Source: an uncultured Prevotellaceae bacterium (lineage in GTDB: Bacteria > Bacteroidota > Bacteroidia > Bacteroidales > Bacteroidaceae). Taken from it: DNA of 64,000 nucleotides. The notes under the pieces were generated by a model. The model was given only the letters and a program-made list of their open reading frames with translations. It did no database searches and was not told the DNA's origin. The stretch covers positions 248,001-312,000 of the forward strand of contig ONDM01000002.1 in NCBI GenBank assembly GCA_900316585.1. The letters run 5' to 3'. Within the stretch, counting starts at the first letter, position 1. The number at the start of each line of letters is the position of its first letter. The position numbers and the translations under genes were made by a program. This document shows, one piece after another, positions 30,188-38,209 of the stretch.

Positions 30188-31679
30188 GACTGCAGTTATT
30201 ATAGGTGGTGGTCTGGGTGGCCTTTTTACCGGAGCCATCCTTTCTCATGAGGGAGTGAAAGTTACTATACTGGAGAAAAATTTGACTCTAGGTGGAGGAT
30301 TACAATCTTTTAAGCGTTTCGGTGTAACCTTTGATACAGGAATGCATGTTATTGCCGGTTTAGGGCCAAACGGAAACATTCGTAAGATTTGTCAGTATTT
30401 GGGTGTAATGGACAAAATGCAGATTATGGATGTTGACGATGACTGTACAGACCTCCTTTATTTTGCGGAAGATAAGGCATATTATAAAATAGCTAAAGGT
30501 CAAGGCCCCTTTGTAGAATCTTTGTCAACTTATTTCCCTGATGAACGCGAAAATCTTCAAAATTACGTTAAAGCTATTTATCGGTTGACAGATGAGGTAA
30601 GTCTCTTCAATATCCAGCGTACCAGTGAGAGCCTTTTTGCACATTCCGAGGAGTTTATGATGGCAGCTGATGCTTTTATTGCCAGATATATAAAGAACCG
30701 AAAACTACGTAGTATTATTGCTTATATGAATCCTCTTTATGGAGGTAGAGGCAATCAGACTCCTGCTTATGTACATGCCATTATAAATGTTTTATATATT
30801 AATGGTGCAAGTCGTTTTAAAGGTGGCAGTTATTTGTTTGCAGAGACTTTAGCTGAAAGCATTAGGGAACGTGGTGGAACGATTCTGACTAATAATCCAG
30901 TGACTAAAATAGAAGTGGAAGATCGGAAAGTAAAAGCCGTAGTTGCCTCTAAAGGCGTATACAATGCAGATTATTATATCTGTGATATTCATCCGTGTAG
31001 TATGTTTAATTTGATGGATGAGAAAGCTTTGCCCAAATCATATCGTGATAGATTAAATTCTATTCCTAATTCCTATTCTGCTTTTTCACTATATATAAAA
31101 ATGAAGGATAATATTTTTCCTTACATCAACTATTCCGTATATTACATGACTACATATGATGATATTTGGAATTTTGGGCAAATAGAAAAACCTTGGCCTT
31201 TAGGATTTCTGTTGATGACTTCACCAGATTTAGAGCAAGGTAAATATGCAGATAGAGTACTGTTGACTGCTCCAATGCCAATGGAAATGTGCCTTAAATG
31301 GAGGGATACCATTACTGGTCATAGAGGTGAATCATATAGATTGTGGAAGGATGAATGTACAAATAGATTGTTGGATAAGGTTGAGGAGATATATGCAGGG
31401 TTTAGGGATAAGATAGAAGCTATTAATTCTTCCTCTCCACTGACTATTCGTGATTATTATAATGTAAAGGATGGTTCGTTATGTGGTTTTAGTAAGGATT
31501 ATAATAATTTAGCTTTGTCTCAAGTGCCAGTAGTGACAAAAATTAAAAATTTGTTGCTTACTGGTCAGAATAATAATTTACATGGTTTTTGTGGAGTTCC
31601 ATTGACAGCCATAAATACTTGTGAGGCTATATTTGGCTTGAATTATATAGTAGATAAAATAAATGAGTCCATTAAATGA
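30168..31679 (+). CDS. RetSat/CrtI-like FAD-dependent oxidoreductase 2, cluster gene 17
   Basis: A 503-residue paralogue of the preceding gene, with IIGGGLGGLFTGAIL near the N-terminus and TGQNNNLHGFCGVPLTA near the C-terminus. Shared blocks include FDTGMHVI (gene 16: FETGMHFI), TYFPDERENL (SYFPNQRVNL) and PLTIRDYYNVKDGSLCGFSKD (PLTYRDYTGTEEGSMYGVSKD shortened). The start is either ATG 30168 or ATG 30174; both overlap gene 16. Two diverged copies suggest either a heterodimer or two successive redox steps. Function is inferred from family. Confidence 0.85.
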   Translation: MLMEKGKTAVIIGGGLGGLFTGAILSHEGVKVTILEKNLTLGGGLQSFKRFGVTFDTGMHVIAGLGPNGNIRKICQYLGVMDKMQIMDVDDDCTDLLYFAEDKAYYKIAKGQGPFVESLSTYFPDERENLQNYVKAIYRLTDEVSLFNIQRTSESLFAHSEEFMMAADAFIARYIKNRKLRSIIAYMNPLYGGRGNQTPAYVHAIINVLYINGASRFKGGSYLFAETLAESIRERGGTILTNNPVTKIEVEDRKVKAVVASKGVYNADYYICDIHPCSMFNLMDEKALPKSYRDRLNSIPNSYSAFSLYIKMKDNIFPYINYSVYYMTTYDDIWNFGQIEKPWPLGFLLMTSPDLEQGKYADRVLLTAPMPMEMCLKWRDTITGHRGESYRLWKDECTNRLLDKVEEIYAGFRDKIEAINSSSPLTIRDYYNVKDGSLCGFSKDYNNLALSQVPVVTKIKNLLLTGQNNNLHGFCGVPLTAINTCEAIFGLNYIVDKINESIK

Positions 31680-32530
31680 AACGGCTTTTTATCATATTAT
31701 GTCTTGTTCCCCTTATAGTGAACGTCGATTCACAAGTGGTGAATATTTGGAATGGAACAAATGTTCACAAGAAAGTTTTAATGACTGCTTATCTTTCAGA
31801 AGGAAAAGGGAATAAGGCTGTGGTGATATGTCCTGGGGGAAGTTATTTCTGGCATGACACAGAAAATGAAGGTCATATGGTAGCTCATTGGCTTCAACAG
31901 AATCATATATCTGCATTTGTTTTGATTTACAGAACAGCTTATGTACCAGCTTTTGCTTTTCATACTCGTCTATTTTATCGTGGGAACCAATATCCTGACC
32001 CTCAAAACGACTTGCAGCAAGCTATCTTATATATTCGTGAACATGCTGATGAATATGGTGTAGATAGAAATCAAATTGGAGCTATGGGTTTTTCTGCTGG
32101 TGGTCATTTGGTTATGTCTGTAGCTGAAAATTATCATTCTCCTGAAAGCAGACCAAAGTTTGTGGCATCTATTTATCCAGTGGTCTCCATGTCTCATCCT
32201 TGTACTCATAAACGTTCCCGTAGGGGACTACTTGGGGAATATAAGAAGTTCAATAAGAATATGCGTGACTCTCTTTCACTGGAGAAACATGTGCCAGAAG
32301 ATTGTCCTCCGGTTTTTCTTGTAAATTGTGCAGATGATCCCATCGTGAAGTGTTATAATTCTGTATTGCTTGATTCTGCTTTAACCTCAAAAAATATCCA
32401 GCACAAGTATATTCAATATAAAACTGGAGGGCACGGATTTGGTGTTTCAACAGTTAAAGGAACAGCAGAATGTAGGCAATGGAAAGGTGAATTTCTTCAT
32501 TGGCTCTTTAATTTGAAGTTGAATAGTTAA
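31676..32530 (+). CDS. Secreted alpha/beta hydrolase (esterase/lipase), cluster gene 18
   Basis: A 284-residue alpha/beta hydrolase with an N-terminal signal peptide (RLFIILCLVPLIVNVDS). The oxyanion region is VICPGGSYFWHD, the nucleophile is Ser140 in GFSAGGH, DDPIVK supplies the likely Asp, and the His is in KTGGHGFGV. It resembles BD-FAE-type esterases often annotated as acetylxylan esterases. In this cluster it may trim or transfer an acyl group in the periplasm. It overlaps gene 17 by 4 bp (ATGA), which argues that it belongs to the same operon. It could also be a general esterase recruited later. Confidence 0.83.
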   Translation: MKRLFIILCLVPLIVNVDSQVVNIWNGTNVHKKVLMTAYLSEGKGNKAVVICPGGSYFWHDTENEGHMVAHWLQQNHISAFVLIYRTAYVPAFAFHTRLFYRGNQYPDPQNDLQQAILYIREHADEYGVDRNQIGAMGFSAGGHLVMSVAENYHSPESRPKFVASIYPVVSMSHPCTHKRSRRGLLGEYKKFNKNMRDSLSLEKHVPEDCPPVFLVNCADDPIVKCYNSVLLDSALTSKNIQHKYIQYKTGGHGFGVSTVKGTAECRQWKGEFLHWLFNLKLNS

Positions 32531-32541
32531 TCGTTTATACT

Positions 32542-33672
32542 ATGATAATTAAAAATCCTAAGTTCGACGATATTCGTCCATATTATGAAGATGAAATTCC
32601 TGATGCAATGAAAAGAATTGCAGCTAGTTCAAGTTTCCCTTTGTTATCATCATATGTTTATCCAGATGAACCTGTTAAGGATGTCAGAAAACGAGTTGCT
32701 GGCTTTAAAACCGTTCGAGAATTTCAGCAGGAGACCATGAGCCTGATGAATAAAAGAGTCATCGACCTTACGATTTCTGATTTTTCTTGCACAGGCCTGG
32801 AAAGACTTCATAAGGATAAGTCCTACCTTTATGTTTCTAATCATCGCGATATTGTTTTGGATTCCAGTCTTTTTCAATATTTCCTATTTAATAATGGATT
32901 TGATACTACAGAAATAACTTTTGGAGCTAATTTGATGATGAATCAATTGATTGTTGATATTGGAAAGTCGAATAAGATGTTCAAGGTAGAGCGTCCTGGT
33001 GGTAACATAAAAGAGTTTTATAAAGGGTCGATGCATTTGTCTGAATACATTCGTTATGTTATTAAAGAAAAGAAGCAGTCAGTTTGGATAGCCCAGCGTA
33101 ATGGAAGAACAAAAGATGGGAATGACTCTACCGACCAAGGGATTATAAAAATGTTTTGCATGAGTGATCCAGAGGATAAAGTTAAAGCCTTATCGGAATT
33201 ACACATAGTTCCAGTCTCTATCAGTTATGAATGGGAGTCTTGTGACATCCTTAAGGCATTGGAACTTTATGAGTCTCAGTATACTAAATATACAAAGAAA
33301 CCAGGAGAGGACTTGAATAGTATTCTTACTGGTATTATTCAGTATAAGGGTCAGGTCCACATAGAAATATGTCAACCTATTTCAAAAGCAGAGTTGACCT
33401 CTTTGGATTCATTAACAAAAAATGAATATCATAAAGCTGTTGCAGCCTTGATTGATAGTAGGATCAACACTGCTTATCGTTTATATCCTAATAATTTTAT
33501 TGCTCATGATATCCGATATGGAAATACTCGTTATCAGGATATGTATACACCTGAACAACGCAAGTTATTTGAGCATCATTTAAGAAAACTTGACAAATAT
33601 GATACTTGTGACTTGGAACAGTTACGAGATATTTTCTTGGGTATATATTCTAATCCTGTAGATAATAAGTAA
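32542..33672 (+). CDS. GPAT/PlsB-like glycerolipid acyltransferase, cluster gene 19
   Basis: A 376-residue acyltransferase without a clear signal peptide. The LPLAT acceptor motif is SNHRDIVLD (His101; the Asp is one residue farther than in the textbook NHX4D). FKVERPGG, IAQRNGRTKDG and PVSISYEWE follow as blocks II-IV. It belongs to the 1-acylglycerol-3-phosphate acyltransferase-like group found in Bacteroidota pigment clusters. It is the third acyltransferase in the cluster after the LpxL-like and GT2-PlsC proteins, supporting a lipid-anchored product. It lies 5 bp before the exporter. Confidence 0.85.
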   Translation: MIIKNPKFDDIRPYYEDEIPDAMKRIAASSSFPLLSSYVYPDEPVKDVRKRVAGFKTVREFQQETMSLMNKRVIDLTISDFSCTGLERLHKDKSYLYVSNHRDIVLDSSLFQYFLFNNGFDTTEITFGANLMMNQLIVDIGKSNKMFKVERPGGNIKEFYKGSMHLSEYIRYVIKEKKQSVWIAQRNGRTKDGNDSTDQGIIKMFCMSDPEDKVKALSELHIVPVSISYEWESCDILKALELYESQYTKYTKKPGEDLNSILTGIIQYKGQVHIEICQPISKAELTSLDSLTKNEYHKAVAALIDSRINTAYRLYPNNFIAHDIRYGNTRYQDMYTPEQRKLFEHHLRKLDKYDTCDLEQLRDIFLGIYSNPVDNK

Positions 33673-33677
33673 ATTGT

Positions 33678-36593
33678 ATGGCCAAAGTACTTTTGCAGAT
33701 ATATGAATATTTGAAGGTGCATCGTTTATGTGGCATCTTGTCTTTCTTGTTGTTTACTTTGTGCTTGGTCATTTCTATTTTGCATCTTAATTATAAAGAG
33801 GATATATCTGATTTTCTGCCATTGGGCGATAAACATCAGCAGTCTCTACAAGTTTATCAGGATATTTCAGGTGCAAATAGTCTTTTTATTATCTTCCAAT
33901 TTGGTGATAGTACAGAAAATAATCCGGATATTTTAGTTGAATCCATTGAATCTTTTACGATGGATTTACAGCAAAGAGATTCCTTGCATATGGTAAGGAA
34001 TTTAGTGACTCAAATAGATTGGAGTCAAATGTCGGAAATAACGGATTTCATCTATGAGAACATACCATATTTTCTAACAAATGAAGATTATATACGGATA
34101 GATTCTATATTAAATGATGAGAACTTTGTACGAACTCAGCTGCAGCAAGATAAGCAGATGCTGATGTTTCCAACAGGTGGGTTACTTTCTTCAAACATTC
34201 AACGAGACCCTCTAAATCTTTTTACACCTGTGTTTAGCCGTTTGCCTAATAGGGGAACGGATATTTCTTATGAACTGTATGATGGTTATATCTTTTCATC
34301 TGACATGAAAAGAGGAATCGTTATGATGGAGTCACCTTTTGGCAATAGTGAAACTGAAAATAATGGAAAACTGTTGAATCTTGTGAATAAATCTGTAGAG
34401 ATGGTTCAATCTGAGTTCCCTGGAGTAATTGCTCATGTATTTGGAGGACCAGCTATCGCTGTAGGAAATGCATCGCAGATAAAGACAGATTGTATGGTAT
34501 CCGTTTCTATTTCTGTCTTTCTTATTTTGCTGTTGTTGTATCTTTCATTCAGAAGTATTTGGAACATGCTTCTTATAGTAGTTTCCATTGGTTGGGGATG
34601 GCTGTTTGCTATGGGTGGATTGGCTTTGGTTCATGATAATATGTCGGTAATTGTCATTGGTATATCTTCTGTTATTTTAGGTATAGCAGTGAATTATCCT
34701 CTTCATTTAATAGCTCATCTTTCTCATACTACTAACATCCGTTCTGCTCTTAAAGAAATAGTAATGCCGTTAGTGGTTGGAAATATAACAACAGTCGGTG
34801 CATTTCTAAGTTTAGTCCCTTTGCGTTCTGTTGCTTTGCGAGATTTGGGCTTGTTCAGTTCCTTCCTCTTGATTGGAACCATTCTTTTCGTTGTCTTATA
34901 TTTACCACATGTAGTTAGAGTGTATCAGAATAATGGAGAACATTTATTGTTTCGTCAATTAGGGGAATTAAGACTTGAAAATAGAAAATGGTTAGTAGCT
35001 ACTGTTGTCTTTCTGACCTTATTCTTTGGCTACTTTAGTCTTCAAACAAAGTTTGATTCAAGTTTCAGTAATATAAATTATATGGATGAAGGACAAATTG
35101 CAGATATGGAATATTTCCAGGAGAACATGATGCCTTCATCATATATAGGTCAGGATGTATATATTGTCTCAACTGATAATTCTTTGGAAAAGGCATTGAA
35201 ACATAATCTTTTATTAGAGAATGCACTTGATAAATATGAGTTTAAAAATAGTGTGCTAAGTATTTCTTCTTGTTCTATGTTTTTGCCTACAGAAGAATTA
35301 CAGAAATCCAGATTAAGTAATTGGCACCATTTCATTGGGAATTGGAGAAACAAATTAAAAGTTGATTTATTGTCAGAAGCCAGAAATGAAGGTTTCGTGG
35401 ATGGAACTTTTGATGATTTCATAAATATATTGAATAATGAATATCGCACTAAATCCATAGAAGACTTTAATGTCCTCTTTCCTGTCTTTGCTTCCAATCT
35501 TAGTGTTGATAGCATAAATGGGAAATATAGTGTTGTGGATGTGATTAGTGTAAACCCTGATTCTCTGGTTCACTTTGAATCCTATATGGAAACTGTGTCA
35601 TCAAATGCAAACGTGTTTGATTTACCTGCACTGAATAGTACAATTGCGAATAATCTATCTGATAACTTCAATTATATTGGTTGGGCATGTGGACTAATTG
35701 TATTCTTCTTCCTTTGGTTCTCTTTAGGCAGTTTGGAATTAGCTATATTATCTTTTTTACCTATGACAATAAGTTGGATTTGGATTTTAGGTATTATGGC
35801 TTTGCTTGATATACATTTTAATATAGTTAATGTTATATTGGCAACTTTTATATTTGGTCAAGGTGATGACTATACTATTTTCATGACAGAAGGTTCTTGT
35901 TATGAATATGCATATAGGAAGAAAATGCTGTTGTCATATAAAAATTCCATTATCCTTTCTGCATTAATAATGTTTATAGGTATTGGCAGCTTGATATTCG
36001 CAAAACATCCTGCATTGCATTCTTTGGCTGAGGTTACTATTGTAGGTATGTTTTCTGTTGTTCTTATGGCATATTTATTCCCTCCTTTAATTTATAAATG
36101 GCTTGTTATGGATAAAGGGGTGTACAGAAGACAGCCTTTAACTTTGCGATATTTATATCGTAGGTACATCCGACAGTCTATAAGTCATGATGCTTATTTT
36201 GATGCATTATGCTTATTAAAAGATCGTTATATGTATAAGGGGGTAGAGATTTATTCTTCTGTAAAGTCGAATTTAAATAAATATGATAATTATAAACCTT
36301 ATATAGATGTTCTAATTGACAAGCCTAAAGTGGTAGTGCTTAATTGTCAAAAAGGTGAATTCCCTATTTTATTGGCTATGTTGAATCCATCTGTATCTGT
36401 TATAGGTGTTGATTTGGATGAGGATAACAGATTGATTACAAAATATACAGCTGAAGGTATTGCCTCTAATTTGACTGTAACATCAGAGTTAGACGAAACT
36501 TTATCGGAACTGGATACAAAACTATTTATGATAAAACCTACAGCGGAAGTATTTAATAAATATAAAAGATACAACCCGATAATTATCAATTAA
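33678..36593 (+). CDS. MMPL/RND-family exporter with C-terminal methyltransferase-like domain, cluster gene 20
   Basis: A 971-residue inner-membrane protein with two repeats, each one helix, a large periplasmic loop and five or six helices. Repeat 1 has SVFLILLLLYLSFRSIWN and GIAVNYPLHLIAHL. Repeat 2 has LIVFFFLWFSLGSLELAIL and FGQGDDYTIFMTEG. MMPL proteins move lipids, and one is standard in aryl-polyene clusters as pigment exporter. The odd part is the C-terminus: residues about 819-971 form a cytoplasmic domain with KDRYMYKGVEI, then VVVLNCQKGEFPILLAM and IGVDLDEDN, which resemble SAM motif I and the acidic ribose-binding loop. The usual GxGxG is degraded, so catalysis is doubtful. Confidence 0.88.
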   Translation: MAKVLLQIYEYLKVHRLCGILSFLLFTLCLVISILHLNYKEDISDFLPLGDKHQQSLQVYQDISGANSLFIIFQFGDSTENNPDILVESIESFTMDLQQRDSLHMVRNLVTQIDWSQMSEITDFIYENIPYFLTNEDYIRIDSILNDENFVRTQLQQDKQMLMFPTGGLLSSNIQRDPLNLFTPVFSRLPNRGTDISYELYDGYIFSSDMKRGIVMMESPFGNSETENNGKLLNLVNKSVEMVQSEFPGVIAHVFGGPAIAVGNASQIKTDCMVSVSISVFLILLLLYLSFRSIWNMLLIVVSIGWGWLFAMGGLALVHDNMSVIVIGISSVILGIAVNYPLHLIAHLSHTTNIRSALKEIVMPLVVGNITTVGAFLSLVPLRSVALRDLGLFSSFLLIGTILFVVLYLPHVVRVYQNNGEHLLFRQLGELRLENRKWLVATVVFLTLFFGYFSLQTKFDSSFSNINYMDEGQIADMEYFQENMMPSSYIGQDVYIVSTDNSLEKALKHNLLLENALDKYEFKNSVLSISSCSMFLPTEELQKSRLSNWHHFIGNWRNKLKVDLLSEARNEGFVDGTFDDFINILNNEYRTKSIEDFNVLFPVFASNLSVDSINGKYSVVDVISVNPDSLVHFESYMETVSSNANVFDLPALNSTIANNLSDNFNYIGWACGLIVFFFLWFSLGSLELAILSFLPMTISWIWILGIMALLDIHFNIVNVILATFIFGQGDDYTIFMTEGSCYEYAYRKKMLLSYKNSIILSALIMFIGIGSLIFAKHPALHSLAEVTIVGMFSVVLMAYLFPPLIYKWLVMDKGVYRRQPLTLRYLYRRYIRQSISHDAYFDALCLLKDRYMYKGVEIYSSVKSNLNKYDNYKPYIDVLIDKPKVVVLNCQKGEFPILLAMLNPSVSVIGVDLDEDNRLITKYTAEGIASNLTVTSELDETLSELDTKLFMIKPTAEVFNKYKRYNPIIIN

Positions 36594-36594
36594 G

Positions 36595-36822
36595 ATGAAA
36601 GAAAGAATAAAGTTCTTGTTGGAAGATGCTCTTCCTTTAGTTGATTTTGATACTGACTTCCTTTTTAATGAGTTGGATTCATTGGGAATAGCATCTATTT
36701 TAATGATTTTATCAGAAGAATATAAAATCAATTTAGATGGCAAAGATGTAACGCCACGGAATTTTAAATCCTTGGATAGCTTAGTTTCTATGGTACAGAA
36801 TAAACTGGATAATAATAAATGA
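36595..36822 (+). CDS. Short acyl carrier protein (ACP3), cluster gene 21
   Basis: A 75-residue carrier-like protein with the modified serine at Ser29 in ELDSLGIASILM. It starts one base after the exporter stop and overlaps the AMP-ligase by 4 bp, so it is almost certainly coexpressed with it. The obvious reading is that the ligase loads its acyl or aryl acid onto this carrier. It is shorter and less acidic than ACP1 and ACP2, supporting a distinct starter-loading role. Confidence 0.88.
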   Translation: MKERIKFLLEDALPLVDFDTDFLFNELDSLGIASILMILSEEYKINLDGKDVTPRNFKSLDSLVSMVQNKLDNNK

Positions 36823-38180
36823 ATCTGTCAGTTGGGATGATTAATAAAATTGTTGACTATATTGCATTTCATGCCCTTACGCAACCTCAAAAAGTGGCTT
36901 TAATATGTCATGGAGAAAAACTTACATACATGGAATTGTATGATGAGATTAAATCGTATGCTTTAAGGTTTAGTCAACAAGGAATAGTCAAAGGTCAAAC
37001 ATATTTGTTCAAATTCCATGCAGATCGATCATGTATTGTCACATATTTTGCATTACATCAAATTGGAGCAATTGCAGTCCCGTTGGAGAAATCTCTACCT
37101 AATGAGAAAATAGGAGAGTTAGAGTCTCGTATTTCTAAACATGGACCTTTTATAATTAATGATGTAGCTGATATCCTTTTTACTACAGGAACTACAGGTG
37201 TCTCTAAGGGTGTAATTATAAGCCATGACACGATTTTGGCTGATGCCGAGAATTTAGCTGATGCACAAGGATTTACATCAGAAACAGTATTTCTTATTTG
37301 TGGACCATTGAACCATATTGGAAGTCTTTCTAAAATGTACCCAACTTTCATGATGGGAGGGACTGTAATTATTATTGATGGAATTAAAAATTTAGATAAT
37401 TTCTATGAAGCACTTGATTATCCTAGCTATAAGTTAGCGACATTTCTTGTACCATCCAGTATTCGTATGCTTTTGTTATTTAGTAAGGACAGATTAGTAG
37501 AATATAAAGATAAAATCGATTTTATTGAAACTGGAGCTGCAGCAATAAGTCATTCTGATATGTTGGCACTATGTAAAATTCTGCCTAATACTCGTATCTA
37601 TAATACGTATGCTTCTACGGAAACAGGCATCATCTCAACATATAATTTTAATGACGGTAATTGTGTCCCGGGTTGTTTAGGTAGACCTATGAAAAATTCA
37701 GGTATAAGCATAACGGAGAAAGGGAATATTGCATGTTCTGGTCGGACTTTGATGAGTGGATATGTGGATATGGATTTGGATAAGAGTGTTATAAAGGATA
37801 ATGTGTTGGTCACTTCTGATTTAGGCTATTTGGATGAAGAAGGAATGCTTCATTTGACTGGTCGTGAAGATGATGTCATTAATGTAGGTGGGTTAAAGGT
37901 AGAACCTTCGGAAGTAGAGGATGTTGTAATGGCATTTCCAGGTATAAAAGATTGTATTTGTATTGCTGTTCCTCATTCCATCACTGATAATACTTTAAAG
38001 CTGTTAGTCGTATTTGAGAAAGGTGTGGTATTGGATAAAAAGAGGATGGCACGGTTTATCGCAACAAAACTTGAATCTTATAAAGTTCCTTTACTATATG
38101 AACAAGTGGATTCAATTAAAAGAACATTCAATGGAAAATTGGATCGGAAAGCTTTTAGAACACAAAAGAGGGAACTTTAA
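36819..38180 (+). CDS. AMP-dependent acyl/aryl-acid ligase (ApeH-like), cluster gene 22
   Basis: A 453-residue ANL-superfamily enzyme that activates a carboxylic acid as its adenylate and transfers it to CoA or to a carrier protein. Motifs are FTTGTTGVSKG (P-loop, residues 121-131), YASTETG (A5), TSDLGYLDEEG, TGREDDVINVGGLKVEPSEVE (hinge region, A8) and FNGKLDRK with the catalytic Lys near 441. It is shorter than typical CoA ligases but similar to the compact ligases of aryl-polyene clusters, which load 4-hydroxybenzoate-type starters. No starter-synthesis gene lies nearby. Its stop codon sits in the loop of a 23-bp inverted repeat. Confidence 0.9.
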   Translation: MNLSVGMINKIVDYIAFHALTQPQKVALICHGEKLTYMELYDEIKSYALRFSQQGIVKGQTYLFKFHADRSCIVTYFALHQIGAIAVPLEKSLPNEKIGELESRISKHGPFIINDVADILFTTGTTGVSKGVIISHDTILADAENLADAQGFTSETVFLICGPLNHIGSLSKMYPTFMMGGTVIIIDGIKNLDNFYEALDYPSYKLATFLVPSSIRMLLLFSKDRLVEYKDKIDFIETGAAAISHSDMLALCKILPNTRIYNTYASTETGIISTYNFNDGNCVPGCLGRPMKNSGISITEKGNIACSGRTLMSGYVDMDLDKSVIKDNVLVTSDLGYLDEEGMLHLTGREDDVINVGGLKVEPSEVEDVVMAFPGIKDCICIAVPHSITDNTLKLLVVFEKGVVLDKKRMARFIATKLESYKVPLLYEQVDSIKRTFNGKLDRKAFRTQKREL

Positions 38181-38205
38181 TGGTTCCCTCTTTTGTGTTC
38201 TAAAA
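38153..38205. terminator. Perfect 23-bp inverted repeat at the end of the cluster
   Basis: Arms 38153-38175 and 38183-38205 are perfect reverse complements around a 7-nt loop that contains the ligase stop codon (TAA 38178-38180). It lies between converging genes and probably stops transcription from both sides, although neither side has a classic U run directly after the stem. The left arm also encodes the last residues of the ligase. Confidence 0.65.
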
Positions 38206-38209
38206 AAAA

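Noticed and set aside
28685-31679. A carotenoid pathway based on phytoene-desaturase-like genes
   Set aside because: No phytoene synthase, GGPP synthase or cyclase is present, and the C-terminal motif is of the RetSat-like type.
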